Program-made: the position numbers and the translations under genes
Source: GCA-2715645 sp042095375
GTDB taxonomy: Bacteria > Bacteroidota > Bacteroidia > Cytophagales > MED-G16
Assembly (NCBI GenBank): GCA_042095375.1
Contig: JBELBJ010000011.1
Span: 1-36,576 of the forward strand
Length of the DNA stretch: 36,576 bases
Direction of reading: 5' to 3'
The notes under the pieces: generated by a model
Seen by the model: the letters and a program-made list of their open reading frames with translations, nothing else
Database searches by the model: none
What the model was told of the DNA's origin: nothing
Shown here: piece by piece, positions 1 to 7,728 of the stretch
Numbering within the stretch: position 1 is the stretch's first letter
How the letters are laid out: each line of letters starts with the position of its first letter

Positions 1-125
1 TTAGGTATTTTGGAGTTTTTTTTTACATTCCAAAAAGCTATGGTCATATTTTTACCATGAAAAAACTTACCAAAGTATCCTGCTATTATTTCTTTAGACT
101 TAATATTTTTTAATTTTTCTAACAT
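1..125 (-). CDS. Cupin-domain protein, N-terminal fragment
   Basis: Reading the minus strand from an ATG at 125 gives an open frame of 41 codons that runs off the left edge. The peptide starts MLEKLKNIKSKEIIAGYFGK and continues with FHGKNMTIAFWNVKKNSKIP. The pattern 'GxFGKFxHGxxMTIAFWxVKKxxxIPxH' is how many small bacterial cupins begin; the metal-binding histidines would lie just beyond the edge. It is read in the same direction as the MBL-fold gene, whose stop is 55 bases upstream of this start. Function cannot be given beyond the fold. The call rests on a short N-terminus, so confidence is moderate. Confidence 0.6.
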   Translation of the reverse strand, partial: MLEKLKNIKSKEIIAGYFGKFFHGKNMTIAFWNVKKNSKIP

Positions 126-180
126 GTTATTAATTTAATAAAATCTTTTTACTCAATCAATTTTCTATTAAACCGGCGGC

Positions 181-1068
181 TTAATTTTGTTTTTTTTTAT
201 CCCAATATCTCATTAGTCCAGAAACACTCATATATGGAGGGTTTGCGGTATAATACTGTTCAATTAGTTTTTTACTTATTTTTGCTTCATCTCTTAAAAA
301 TGTATTTACATATTCATTAAATTTTTCAGTTAATTCTTCAATTTTATTATTTGATCTGTTTTTTTTAATCCATAAAGACCAGCTTTTGAGTCTTTTTTTC
401 ATTTCATCAATGTGACTCACAACATTAGTACTTTTTCCAAAATGAGTTAGATATAAAACTTTTGGGTTTTCTTTTTTGATCAGATTCAAACTTTCAATCC
501 ACTTTTCAATATCTACTTCAGGTGGAGGACATGCTGGTAATACAGGTCCTGATTTAATTTTTGCTCCCGCCACATCTCCTGTAAAAATATTTTTGTCAAT
601 TTTCCATGCAATATGATGTTTTGCGTGTCCTGGTGTATGTAAGGACTCAACAATTATGCTTCCTACTTTTATTTTTTCTCTATGCCCTACTGATTGTACA
701 TTTTCTTTTTTAATATTTTTAATTGTCCCCCATAACATTTTCATTTTGTCTTTATAAATTTTTGAGGCAGAATAAATTAATTTTGATGGGTCAATTAAAT
801 GTTGCATACCATTTGGGTGCACATATATTTTTGCGCCGTTTTCAGCAAACCTCCAAGCTCCGCCAGAATGATCAAGATGAATATGTGTAACAAAAACATG
901 TTTTATTTTTTTTATATCATACCCAAAATTTTCAATACTCTTTTTTAAATTATTATAAACAGTTGAAGGTCCAGTTTCAACTAATATTAATTCTTGATCG
1001 GATTCGATTAGAAAGCAGGCAATAGCTGAGCTTATACCTAAAAAATTGATGTCAATAATTTTAATCAT
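181..1068 (-). CDS. MBL-fold metallo-hydrolase (glyoxalase II-like)
   Basis: This is a 295-residue protein of the metallo-beta-lactamase superfamily. The metal-binding signature HIHLDH is at residues 62-67. Further ligand positions are visible at H148 (PGH), D165 (FTGD) and H209 (LTHF), so both metal sites look complete. The family hydrolyses thioesters, lactones, phosphodiesters or related bonds; the PGHAKHH and FTGD blocks resemble glyoxalase II-like branches, but the substrate is not readable. There is no signal peptide, so it is probably cytoplasmic. The start at 1068 keeps the N-terminal beta strand intact. The 34-base space to the divergent thioesterase gene contains an AT-rich near-palindrome (1073-1089) but no clear promoter box. 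The C-terminus is lysine-rich and encoded over a T9 run. Confidence 0.85.
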   Translation of the reverse strand: MIKIIDINFLGISSAIACFLIESDQELILVETGPSTVYNNLKKSIENFGYDIKKIKHVFVTHIHLDHSGGAWRFAENGAKIYVHPNGMQHLIDPSKLIYSASKIYKDKMKMLWGTIKNIKKENVQSVGHREKIKVGSIIVESLHTPGHAKHHIAWKIDKNIFTGDVAGAKIKSGPVLPACPPPEVDIEKWIESLNLIKKENPKVLYLTHFGKSTNVVSHIDEMKKRLKSWSLWIKKNRSNNKIEELTEKFNEYVNTFLRDEAKISKKLIEQYYTANPPYMSVSGLMRYWDKKKQN

Positions 1069-1102
1069 TTTTTATAAATTAAATTTATATAAATATACAT
1101 AG

Positions 1103-1380
1103 ATGATAAAAGGAAAAAATTATTTTCAAGATTATATGCCTGGAAACATTTGCTATGGCTGTGGCAAAGACATAAAAGGAGGTCTGCATATCAAAAGTTA
1201 TTGGAATGGAAAACAATCAGAATCAGATTGGACTCCATTAAAAATTCATCAAGGCTGGCCTAAAATAATGAACGGAGGAATAATAGCTACTTTAATTGAC
1301 TGTCATTGTATGGGTACTGCTATGGCTTATGCATATAAAACTGAAGGAAGAAGCTTAGACTCTAAACCTTATTATAAATA
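1103..1380 (+). CDS. PaaI-like hotdog-fold thioesterase, 3' part lost in gap
   Basis: Ninety-two residues are readable before the frame enters the N run at 1381. The N-terminus carries a C-x-G-C-G motif (residues 17-21), then GLHIKSYW, a GWP..MNGGI segment and an ID-helix (ATLIDCHC). This is the layout of PaaI/YdiI-type hotdog thioesterases, where the GGI helix forms the hot-dog 'sausage' and supplies active-site residues. These enzymes hydrolyse acyl-CoA thioesters. Family length is about 140-160 residues, so 50-60 residues are probably missing in the gap. The gene converges on the ThuA-like gene, whose 3' end lies in the same gap. Apparent codons inside the N run mean nothing. Confidence 0.75.
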
Positions 1381-1480
1381 NNNNNNNNNNNNNNNNNNNN
1401 NNNNNNNNNNNNNNNNNNNNNNNNNNNNNNNNNNNNNNNNNNNNNNNNNNNNNNNNNNNNNNNNNNNNNNNNNNNNNNNN
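1381..1480. other. Assembly gap (100 N)
   Basis: This is a run of exactly 100 N, the usual placeholder for a gap of unknown length. Two convergent genes lose their 3' ends here: the thioesterase (about 50-60 residues missing) and the ThuA-like protein (about 45-60 missing). If both are intact, the real gap is nearer 300 bases or more. Confidence 0.98.
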
Positions 1481-2079
1481 CCATTTTCACCACCCTCATA
1501 GGATGATTCTTCTAAATTTAAAAGTACTGTTATTTCAGGGTTTATATTTTTATAATTATACCATTCTTCTTCAATTTCCCATGTTTCATTGAGGTGAGAT
1601 GTGGAAATATGATTTTTATTAATTGTTGATATTTTAGCCTTTTGGATTTTTGGATGATTTTTAAAATATGCACCAACTAATTTTCCATACCAGTCCCATT
1701 CATACTCTGTATCTGCCGCAGAATGAATACCAACAAAACCACCACCATTTTGAATAAAATTTTTAAATTTTTTTTCTTCATCTTTATTGAGCACATCAAG
1801 CGTTGTATTTAAAAATATTATAGATTGATAGTTTATTAAATTTTCTTCTATAAAAAAAGATGAAATATTAGTGTGATCAACATTAAACTTATTTTGTCTT
1901 CCTATATTGGTTATTAATTTGATACCTTCTTTGATTGCCTCTCCATGAACAAACCCATTAGTTTTACTAAAAATTAATACAGAATACTTGTTGTTTTTGG
2001 AATGATATAGTTTTTCAAGATTACCCTTAATAGAATTATTTACATTGGTTAATAGAAAGAAAATTATTAATAACCTCAT
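1481..2079 (-). CDS. ThuA-like domain protein, exported, 3' part lost in gap
   Basis: About 199 residues are readable. A hydrophobic N-terminus (MRLLIIFFLLTNVNNS) suggests a signal peptide. The rest matches the ThuA/trehalose-utilisation-like fold (class I glutamine amidotransferase-like): SVLIFSKTNGFVH near the start, a helix with GIKLI, then FIQNGGGFVGIHSAADTEYE and WYGKLVGAYFKNHP. The block GGGFVGIHSAADT is the most diagnostic. Many such proteins sit near sugar-processing genes, but the biochemical role of the family is poorly defined. The C-terminal block usually containing a DGGR-type motif would fall in the gap at 1381-1480. The start at 2079 faces the DUF1684 lipoprotein gene across 28 bases. 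Confidence 0.82.
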
Positions 2080-2090
2080 TTTAAATATTC

Positions 2091-2108
2091 TTATATTTAT
2101 AAATATAA
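2091..2108. repeat. 18-bp perfect AT palindrome between divergent genes
   Basis: The sequence TTATATTTATAAATATAA equals its own reverse complement. It fills most of the 28-base space between the divergent thuA-like and DUF1684 genes, and its last base is the first base of the downstream ATG. It could be a bidirectional promoter or operator core, but AT palindromes are common by chance in sequence this AT-rich. Confidence 0.4.
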
Positions 2109-2989
2109 TGAAAATTAAAATTCTCCTATTTTTTCTTTTGACTATTTCTTGTTCAGATTCTAGCTTTAATAAAGAATTGGATGAATGGAAAAGTAAACGT
2201 TATAATGCATTATTTGCTGAAGATGGTTATTTAAACTTAGCTGGGTTGTTTTTGTTAGAATCAGGAAGTTATACTATGGGATCATCTGATTTAAACGATT
2301 TTATTTTTCCTTCAGACTTCCCTGAAAAACTTGGCGTTATAAATGTTAATGATTCGGTTGTTTCATTTGAATATTTGATAGAAGTTAATTACAATGATTC
2401 TATTTTGGTAAGAAAAATTTCTTATCATATTAATGAGAAAAATGTTTATTTTTCATGGAAGACTTTTCGTTGGTATATTCACAGTGATCCTGGGGTAATG
2501 TCAATCAGGCTTAGAAATTTAAGTCATCCTATGTTAAATGAAAAATTAAAAATAGATTTTTTTGAGCCAGACAAGAGACTAGCTTTTAATGGAAAGTTTA
2601 TTAAATATGATTCTATTAAATTCCGAGAAACCAATAATATTGTCGGCGCAACATTTTTGGAACGAATTCCAGGAGTTATAAAATTTAAAATTAAAAATAA
2701 AGAATTTTTGTTTGAGCCTACTATTGCCCCTTCAGGAAACTTTTTTATTGTTTTTGCAGATGAAACTAATGGAAAAGAAACATATGGTGGAGGGAGATTT
2801 CTTTATGTAAACCCTCCTGATAATCATGGAAATGTTTTAATAAACTTTAATAAGGCATATAACCCCCCGTGTGTTTTTTCTTCTTTTACAACCTGCCCTT
2901 TACCATCAGTCTTTAATATGTTAGATATTTCTATAAATGCTGGTGAGAAAATGTATAATGGTAAATTATATAGTAGTAATTATGAATAA
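2108..2989 (+). CDS. DUF1684 domain lipoprotein
   Basis: This is a 293-residue protein. I chose the ATG at 2108 rather than an earlier in-frame candidate at 2045. From 2108 the protein begins MKIKILLFFLLTISC, a clean lipoprotein signal with the lipobox cysteine at residue 15, and it avoids overlapping the divergent thuA-like gene. The mature part matches DUF1684: W-x-S-K-R near the start, DGYLNLAGLFLLESGSYTMG, then RFLYVNPPDNHGN, NFNKAYNPPC and TTCPLPSVFNMLDISINAGE near the end. The NPPC...TTCPLP block is the family hallmark. Function is not established for the family. It is probably anchored in a membrane facing the periplasm or cell surface. No operon partner overlaps it; the next gene starts 41 bases downstream. 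Confidence 0.88.
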   Translation: MKIKILLFFLLTISCSDSSFNKELDEWKSKRYNALFAEDGYLNLAGLFLLESGSYTMGSSDLNDFIFPSDFPEKLGVINVNDSVVSFEYLIEVNYNDSILVRKISYHINEKNVYFSWKTFRWYIHSDPGVMSIRLRNLSHPMLNEKLKIDFFEPDKRLAFNGKFIKYDSIKFRETNNIVGATFLERIPGVIKFKIKNKEFLFEPTIAPSGNFFIVFADETNGKETYGGGRFLYVNPPDNHGNVLINFNKAYNPPCVFSSFTTCPLPSVFNMLDISINAGEKMYNGKLYSSNYE

Positions 2990-3030
2990 ATTTTAATAAA
3001 TTAAAAAATACAAATATTTTAACCTAAAAA

Positions 3031-3963
3031 ATGAAAAGAAGAAAATTCATTAAAGATTTATCTCTATCAACATCCTTTGCACTATCTCCACTTATTTCTT
3101 TGGGTTCTAAACCAAAAGAAAACTCAATGTTTTTTGAAATTGGGTTAGCTGAATGGTCACTAAATAAAGCCATAGACAAAGGAGAGATAACAAATATGGA
3201 CTTTCCTTCAATAGCAAAAAATGATTATGGAATTAATATAATCGAGTATGTTAATCAGTTTTTTATGGATAAAGCAACAAATAAAAAATATTTAAATGAA
3301 TTACTCTCAAGAACTAAAGATCTAGGGGTAACTAATCATTTAATTATGATAGATGATGAAGGAAATTTGGGAAATACAGATAAGTTAAAAAGGAATATTG
3401 CAGTTGATAATCATAAAAAATGGGTTGAAGCAGCAAAATTTCTTGGTTGTGATAGCATTAGGGTTAATGCCCAAGGCGAAGGCTCTAGGGAATCTGTTTC
3501 TACTGCTGCAATTGAAGGACTGGGATCTTTGGCAGACTTTGCATTAGACTATGACATAAATGTAATAGTTGAAAACCATGGCGGATATTCATCCGATGGA
3601 AAGTGGCTTATGAATGTTATCCGTTCAGTATCAAGAAGTAATATTGGAACTTTACCTGATTTTGGAAATTTTTGTATTTCTGGATCATGGGGATCTACGC
3701 AAGAAGAGTGTTCAAATAAATATGATAAATATTTAGGTGTGACAGAGATGATGCCATACGCAAAAAGCGTTAGCGCTAAGTCGTATGATTTTGATGAAGA
3801 AGGTAATTGTATGGAAACAGATTTTTATAAAATGTTAGAAATAGTCAAAAAATCAGGTTATAACAAATATATATCAATAGAATATGAGGGAACCAGATTA
3901 AGTGAATATGAAGGCATCAGAAAAACAAAAGAATTATTAGAGAAAGTTGGAAAATCTATTTAG
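3031..3963 (+). CDS. Sugar phosphate isomerase/epimerase-like TIM-barrel protein with Tat signal
   Basis: This is a 310-residue protein. The N-terminus MKRRKFIKDLSLSTSFALSP fits a twin-arginine signal (RRKFIK followed by a weakly hydrophobic stretch), so export in folded form is likely. The rest is an AP-endonuclease-2/xylose-isomerase-like TIM barrel. Likely metal or acid ligands are E181 in the VIVENHGG block and D210 in LPDFGNF, followed by a YDFDEEGN stretch and a late ISIEYEG block with the usual closing glutamate. Exported members of this family are common in Bacteroidota, often beside carbohydrate genes, but the substrate is unknown. The 3' end overlaps the convergent EamA gene by 8 bases, so no separate terminator fits between them. 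Confidence 0.82.
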   Translation: MKRRKFIKDLSLSTSFALSPLISLGSKPKENSMFFEIGLAEWSLNKAIDKGEITNMDFPSIAKNDYGINIIEYVNQFFMDKATNKKYLNELLSRTKDLGVTNHLIMIDDEGNLGNTDKLKRNIAVDNHKKWVEAAKFLGCDSIRVNAQGEGSRESVSTAAIEGLGSLADFALDYDINVIVENHGGYSSDGKWLMNVIRSVSRSNIGTLPDFGNFCISGSWGSTQEECSNKYDKYLGVTEMMPYAKSVSAKSYDFDEEGNCMETDFYKMLEIVKKSGYNKYISIEYEGTRLSEYEGIRKTKELLEKVGKSI

Positions 3964-4837
3964 ATTTTTTGTTAGCCCAGTAAACACCTATTAAAATCAA
4001 AAGCATTCCAAAAAACTGAATTAAATTAATTATTTCACCGTCAATCAAACCTAGAAATATTGCAACAATTGGCATTAAATAAGTTACTGAACTAGCAAAG
4101 ACTGTATCTCTAATTTGAACTAATCTATAAAAAATAATTGTAGCAATTGCTGTTCCAACTATGCCTAAAATGAGAACATAAAAAATTTCATTTATATTAT
4201 CTGATAATTTATCTAAATTAGAAAGAAAAGTTGTTTCTGAAATTAAAAGCCAAATTGTTATTGGAGAAATAAAAAACAATGAAGTACTGGTAATAGTTAA
4301 TGGATCTAATTTTACTAAATGATACTTCAATAAATTTAAATTAATACCATAAAATAAAGTTGCAAGTACAACTAATAATCCATAAAGATTTGCATTAATC
4401 GAATTATTCTCTGTACTAAAAAAAATTAAACAAAAAGTACCCATAAAACCAATGATAAGGCCTGTGATATTATTTTTATATATCTTCTGATTATAAAAAA
4501 CACCACCAATTAGCAGAGCAAAAAAAGGTGTTAAAGAAGTAAGAACACCTGAGGTACTACTATCGATTTCTGTTTGAGCTAAAGGATATAAAAAGTAAGG
4601 AATTAAATTTCCAATAACTCCGGATAAGAGCAATAAAAAAAAATTACTCTTATTAATTTTGTTTAAAACCTTAAAAAAAAATGGGCTTAGAAAAATAGCT
4701 GCACTTGAAATCCTTAGCGCTCCTATTTCAAAAGGTGTTAAGGTTGACAGTGATTTTTTTATTAAAATAGGCGAGCTTCCCCAAATGATACTTAATAAGA
4801 TTAATAAAAACCAAGGATAAATTACACTATTTTTCAT
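3956..4837 (-). CDS. EamA/DMT-family permease
   Basis: This 293-residue protein is almost entirely hydrophobic, with about ten membrane-spanning segments in two repeats. The first repeat starts WFLLILLSIIWGSSPILIKK, and IWGSSP is the typical first-helix motif of the drug/metabolite transporter superfamily. The second repeat starts around residue 150 (YGLLVVLATLFYGINLNLLK) and ends SVTYLMPIVAIFLGLIDGE, another family hallmark. It is an inner-membrane exporter or permease of unknown substrate. Its start overlaps the dusB stop by 4 bases, so the two genes are probably cotranscribed with dusB first. Its 3' end overlaps the convergent epimerase-like gene. Confidence 0.88.
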   Translation of the reverse strand: MKNSVIYPWFLLILLSIIWGSSPILIKKSLSTLTPFEIGALRISSAAIFLSPFFFKVLNKINKSNFFLLLLSGVIGNLIPYFLYPLAQTEIDSSTSGVLTSLTPFFALLIGGVFYNQKIYKNNITGLIIGFMGTFCLIFFSTENNSINANLYGLLVVLATLFYGINLNLLKYHLVKLDPLTITSTSLFFISPITIWLLISETTFLSNLDKLSDNINEIFYVLILGIVGTAIATIIFYRLVQIRDTVFASSVTYLMPIVAIFLGLIDGEIINLIQFFGMLLILIGVYWANKKSK

Positions 4838-5826
4838 GCAAGTATCTTTGATTCTTTGAAATGCTCATTAATCTTGTTAAGAGTTTCAAGGCTTTCTTCA
4901 TAAGAAGCACTTTCTATTAATTGCATTCTAAATTTCTTAAAATTTTCAATTCCTCTGAAATAATTTGTATAATGTCTACGCATTTCTACTAACCCAAGAC
5001 TTTCACCTTTCCACTCAATTGAAAAATCTAAATGTCTTTTGACTGTATTTATTCTTTCTTCTAAAGAGGGTTTTTTTATTTTTTTATTTTCATTAATGAA
5101 ATCTTTAATCTCATTAAATATCCAAGGGTATCCAATTGAGGCCCTACCTATCATTATGCCATCAACATTATATCTGTTTTTGTACTCTAATGCTTTTTCA
5201 GGAGAATTTATATCACCATTACCAAAAATTGGTATTTGAATTTGAGGATCATTTTTGACTTCGGCTATATATTCCCAATTAGCTTCTCCTTTATACATTT
5301 GCTTTCTAGTTCTTCCATGAATAGTTAATGCTTTTATTCCAACATCTTGTAATCTTTTGGCAACCTCTACAATTTTAATCGAATTTTCATCCCAACCTAA
5401 TCTTGTTTTCACAGTTACAGGTAAATTTACTGCATCTACAATTTCTTTTGTCATTGATTGCATTTTAGGTAGGTCTAAAAGTATTCCTGCCCCAGCCCCT
5501 CTACATGCTACTTTTTTTACTGGACAACCATAATTAATATCAATTATTTCAGGTTTTGCTTTTTCAGCAATTTCAGCAGCTTGCCTCATGGACTCAATTT
5601 TATCACCAAAAATCTGTATACCAATTGGTCTTTCGTATTCATATATATCTAATTTTTGAACACTTTTTTCAGCATCTCTAATCAAACCTTCAGATGAAAT
5701 AAATTCGGTAAACATTAAATCAGCACCATTTTTTTTACATAATGCCCTAAATGGAGGGTCGCTTACATCTTCCATTGGAGCAAGAAGAAGAGGAAAGTCA
5801 GGTAATTTTATGTTCCCTATTTTCAT
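4834..5826 (-). CDS. dusB: tRNA-dihydrouridine synthase (DusB type)
   Basis: This FMN-dependent enzyme reduces uridines in tRNA to dihydrouridine. The 330-residue length is normal. Motifs in order: LLAPMEDVSDPPFR at the N-terminus (FMN-binding barrel start), DINYGCPVKKV with the catalytic cysteine C101, KTRLGWD near 140, HGRTRKQMYKGEANWE near 170, GNGDI near 200 and GIMIGRASIGYPWIF near 225 (phosphate-binding end of the barrel). A C-terminal helical tRNA-binding domain follows. The GCPVKKV...GRA.GYPWIF set points to the DusB branch. It is the first gene of a two-gene run with the EamA permease and is divergent from the CPBP protease, with 35 bases between starts. Confidence 0.94.
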   Translation of the reverse strand: MKIGNIKLPDFPLLLAPMEDVSDPPFRALCKKNGADLMFTEFISSEGLIRDAEKSVQKLDIYEYERPIGIQIFGDKIESMRQAAEIAEKAKPEIIDINYGCPVKKVACRGAGAGILLDLPKMQSMTKEIVDAVNLPVTVKTRLGWDENSIKIVEVAKRLQDVGIKALTIHGRTRKQMYKGEANWEYIAEVKNDPQIQIPIFGNGDINSPEKALEYKNRYNVDGIMIGRASIGYPWIFNEIKDFINENKKIKKPSLEERINTVKRHLDFSIEWKGESLGLVEMRRHYTNYFRGIENFKKFRMQLIESASYEESLETLNKINEHFKESKILA

Positions 5827-5861
5827 AAAAAACTGTTAAATTGATTAAAAAATTATTTTAA

Positions 5862-6794
5862 GTGAACAAAGAAATACAAAATTTTTCAAATCCTAAAAAA
5901 GATTTACTTCTTATTATCGTAGCGGTTTTAATAGGTTTTGTTATCTCTCAATTTCTAGGCGGGTTGTATATTTTAATATATAATTTTTTTTCTGATAATC
6001 CTCTAAAGATAGAAGGCATTTCATCGATAATATCAAATCCAAATATGAGAACTCACTTTTTAGTAATCCAATCTTTCACAAGCCTTATTGTTTTCTTTCT
6101 TGCTCCTTATATCTATTTAAGAAGTAAAAAAGAGCTTTTAAGTAATCTTTTAAGGTTTAATAAGATTCAATTTTCACCATTAATTATTCTATTTTTTGCT
6201 ACGATATGCTTCATGTTATTTAACGGTTTAATTATTGAATGGAATAAAAATATTGAGTTTCCATCATTTCTGTCTTCTTTCGAAGAATATGCTAAAAACA
6301 AAGAACTTGAACTAGAAAAACTAACCTTATTTTTGGTTTCCTTTGAAAACTTTAACCAATATTTACTTGGAATAATTGCTGTTGCTATTATTCCAGCTTT
6401 TTGTGAAGAATATTTATTTAGAGGAGTCATCCAAAAAAAACTTGAATTGATATTTAAAAATATACATGTAGCAATATTTTTATCATCATTTGTTTTTAGT
6501 TTTTTTCATTTCCAATTTTATGGTTTAATTCCAAGAATACTATTAGGGATTTTGTTTGGTTATTTTTATTATTCTTCTAATAATCTATACTACCCAATAA
6601 TTGCTCATTTTATAAATAATTTTTCCGCATTGACATTATTTTATTTTTCTTCCTCAGGTATAATAGATTTATCAGTTGAAGACGTTAATAATTATCAATT
6701 TCCTTTCTTTTTGTCTTTATTGTTATTAGCAATTTCTTTATATCTTATTAGACTCTTTTATTTAAACTTTTTGCCTATAAAAAAAATTATTTAA
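5862..6794 (+). CDS. CPBP-family intramembrane glutamic protease
   Basis: This 310-residue membrane protein has about eight hydrophobic segments. The Rce1/CPBP signature is complete: CEEYLFRG (E182, E183, R187), FFHF with H216, and HFINN with H249 and N253. These residues form the membrane-embedded active site in the family. The start is GTG at 5862; no in-frame ATG lies upstream before a stop, and the first internal Met (residue 62) would remove two membrane segments. CPBP proteins include CAAX-type proteases and bacteriocin-immunity proteins; here the neighbours (dusB, cdsA) are housekeeping, so a general membrane role is more likely. The substrate is unknown. Confidence 0.88.
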   Translation: MNKEIQNFSNPKKDLLLIIVAVLIGFVISQFLGGLYILIYNFFSDNPLKIEGISSIISNPNMRTHFLVIQSFTSLIVFFLAPYIYLRSKKELLSNLLRFNKIQFSPLIILFFATICFMLFNGLIIEWNKNIEFPSFLSSFEEYAKNKELELEKLTLFLVSFENFNQYLLGIIAVAIIPAFCEEYLFRGVIQKKLELIFKNIHVAIFLSSFVFSFFHFQFYGLIPRILLGILFGYFYYSSNNLYYPIIAHFINNFSALTLFYFSSSGIIDLSVEDVNNYQFPFFLSLLLLAISLYLIRLFYLNFLPIKKII

Positions 6795-6875
6795 CATTTC
6801 TCTTTTTAATTATCTATATAGAATTTATTTAAAACAATTATATTATTAAATTGAATGTTCTAAACTAAAAATGTA

Positions 6876-7697
6876 TTGTTAATTAATTCAAAATTTTATT
6901 TAAGATTATTAACTGGTTTATTTGGTTCAGGATTGTTGCTCATTAGCATATTGAATCCATGGACATATTTTGTAATATTTCTTGTAATACTTATTTCATG
7001 TTTAAAAGAATATTATTTTATTCTTAGAGACAATGGGTTTAGGCCTTTTTCTTTTTTGGGATTTATAATAGGTTCTTATTTATTTACACTTTCATTTTTG
7101 GTTTCAGCAAAACTAATTCCAAGCACTTATTATATAAGCTTGCTAACAATTTTTCCTATAGTTTGTATAGTTTTTTTATATATAAAAAACCTTTCAAATT
7201 CTTTAATCAATTTATCATTAAGTTTTGCTGGAATAATATATATAGCTCTTCCTTTTTCAATCTTGAATTTGATTACATTTAAGACAGGCTACTATACTTA
7301 TGGTGACTTATTACTTATTTTAATTTATACTTGGGTTTCTGAATCATTCGCCTATATTGGTGGAAAAAAATTTGGTAAAAGAAAACTATCATATATTTCT
7401 CCTGGTAAAACTTGGGAAGGGGTTTTTTTTGGTTTTGTAGCTAATATTATATTATCCTTATTCTTATCTCATTACTATAATAACCCTTTCATATTTTATT
7501 TAATTTTTGGATTGATAGTTTTGATAATTGGAATTTTTGGTGATTTATTTGAATCGTTAATAAAAAGGGGCTTTAGTCTTAAAGATAGTGGTAACAAGTT
7601 ACCAGGTCACGGCGGGTATTTGGATAGATTTGATAGTTTATTATTTATAATTCCTTTTATATATTTTTACTTATTATTTATTAAACATTTCATATAA
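6876..7697 (+). CDS. cdsA: Phosphatidate cytidylyltransferase
   Basis: CdsA makes CDP-diacylglycerol from phosphatidate and CTP in the inner membrane, the branch point of phospholipid synthesis. The 273-residue protein has about seven membrane helices. It ends with the full family signature spanning residues 228-253: S-L-I-K-R-G, KDSGNKLPGHGG and DRFDS. The only possible start before an in-frame stop (TAA at 6861-6863) that keeps the first helix is TTG at 6876. An out-of-frame ATG at 6871 opens a three-codon frame (ATG TAT TGT TAA) across this start. Psd, a later enzyme of the same pathway, lies two genes downstream. Confidence 0.93.
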   Translation: MLINSKFYLRLLTGLFGSGLLLISILNPWTYFVIFLVILISCLKEYYFILRDNGFRPFSFLGFIIGSYLFTLSFLVSAKLIPSTYYISLLTIFPIVCIVFLYIKNLSNSLINLSLSFAGIIYIALPFSILNLITFKTGYYTYGDLLLILIYTWVSESFAYIGGKKFGKRKLSYISPGKTWEGVFFGFVANIILSLFLSHYYNNPFIFYLIFGLIVLIIGIFGDLFESLIKRGFSLKDSGNKLPGHGGYLDRFDSLLFIIPFIYFYLLFIKHFI

Positions 7698-7728
7698 ATA
7701 TTAGATTTACAAAAATAATAACTCAAAA

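Noticed and set aside
2045..2107. Longer DUF1684 protein starting at 2045
   Set aside because: It would overlap the divergent thuA-like gene and bury a clean lipoprotein signal that begins at the ATG at 2108.
5862..6794. Bacteriocin immunity or abortive-infection role for the CPBP protein
   Set aside because: No toxin, phage or bacteriocin gene is nearby; surroundings are housekeeping genes.
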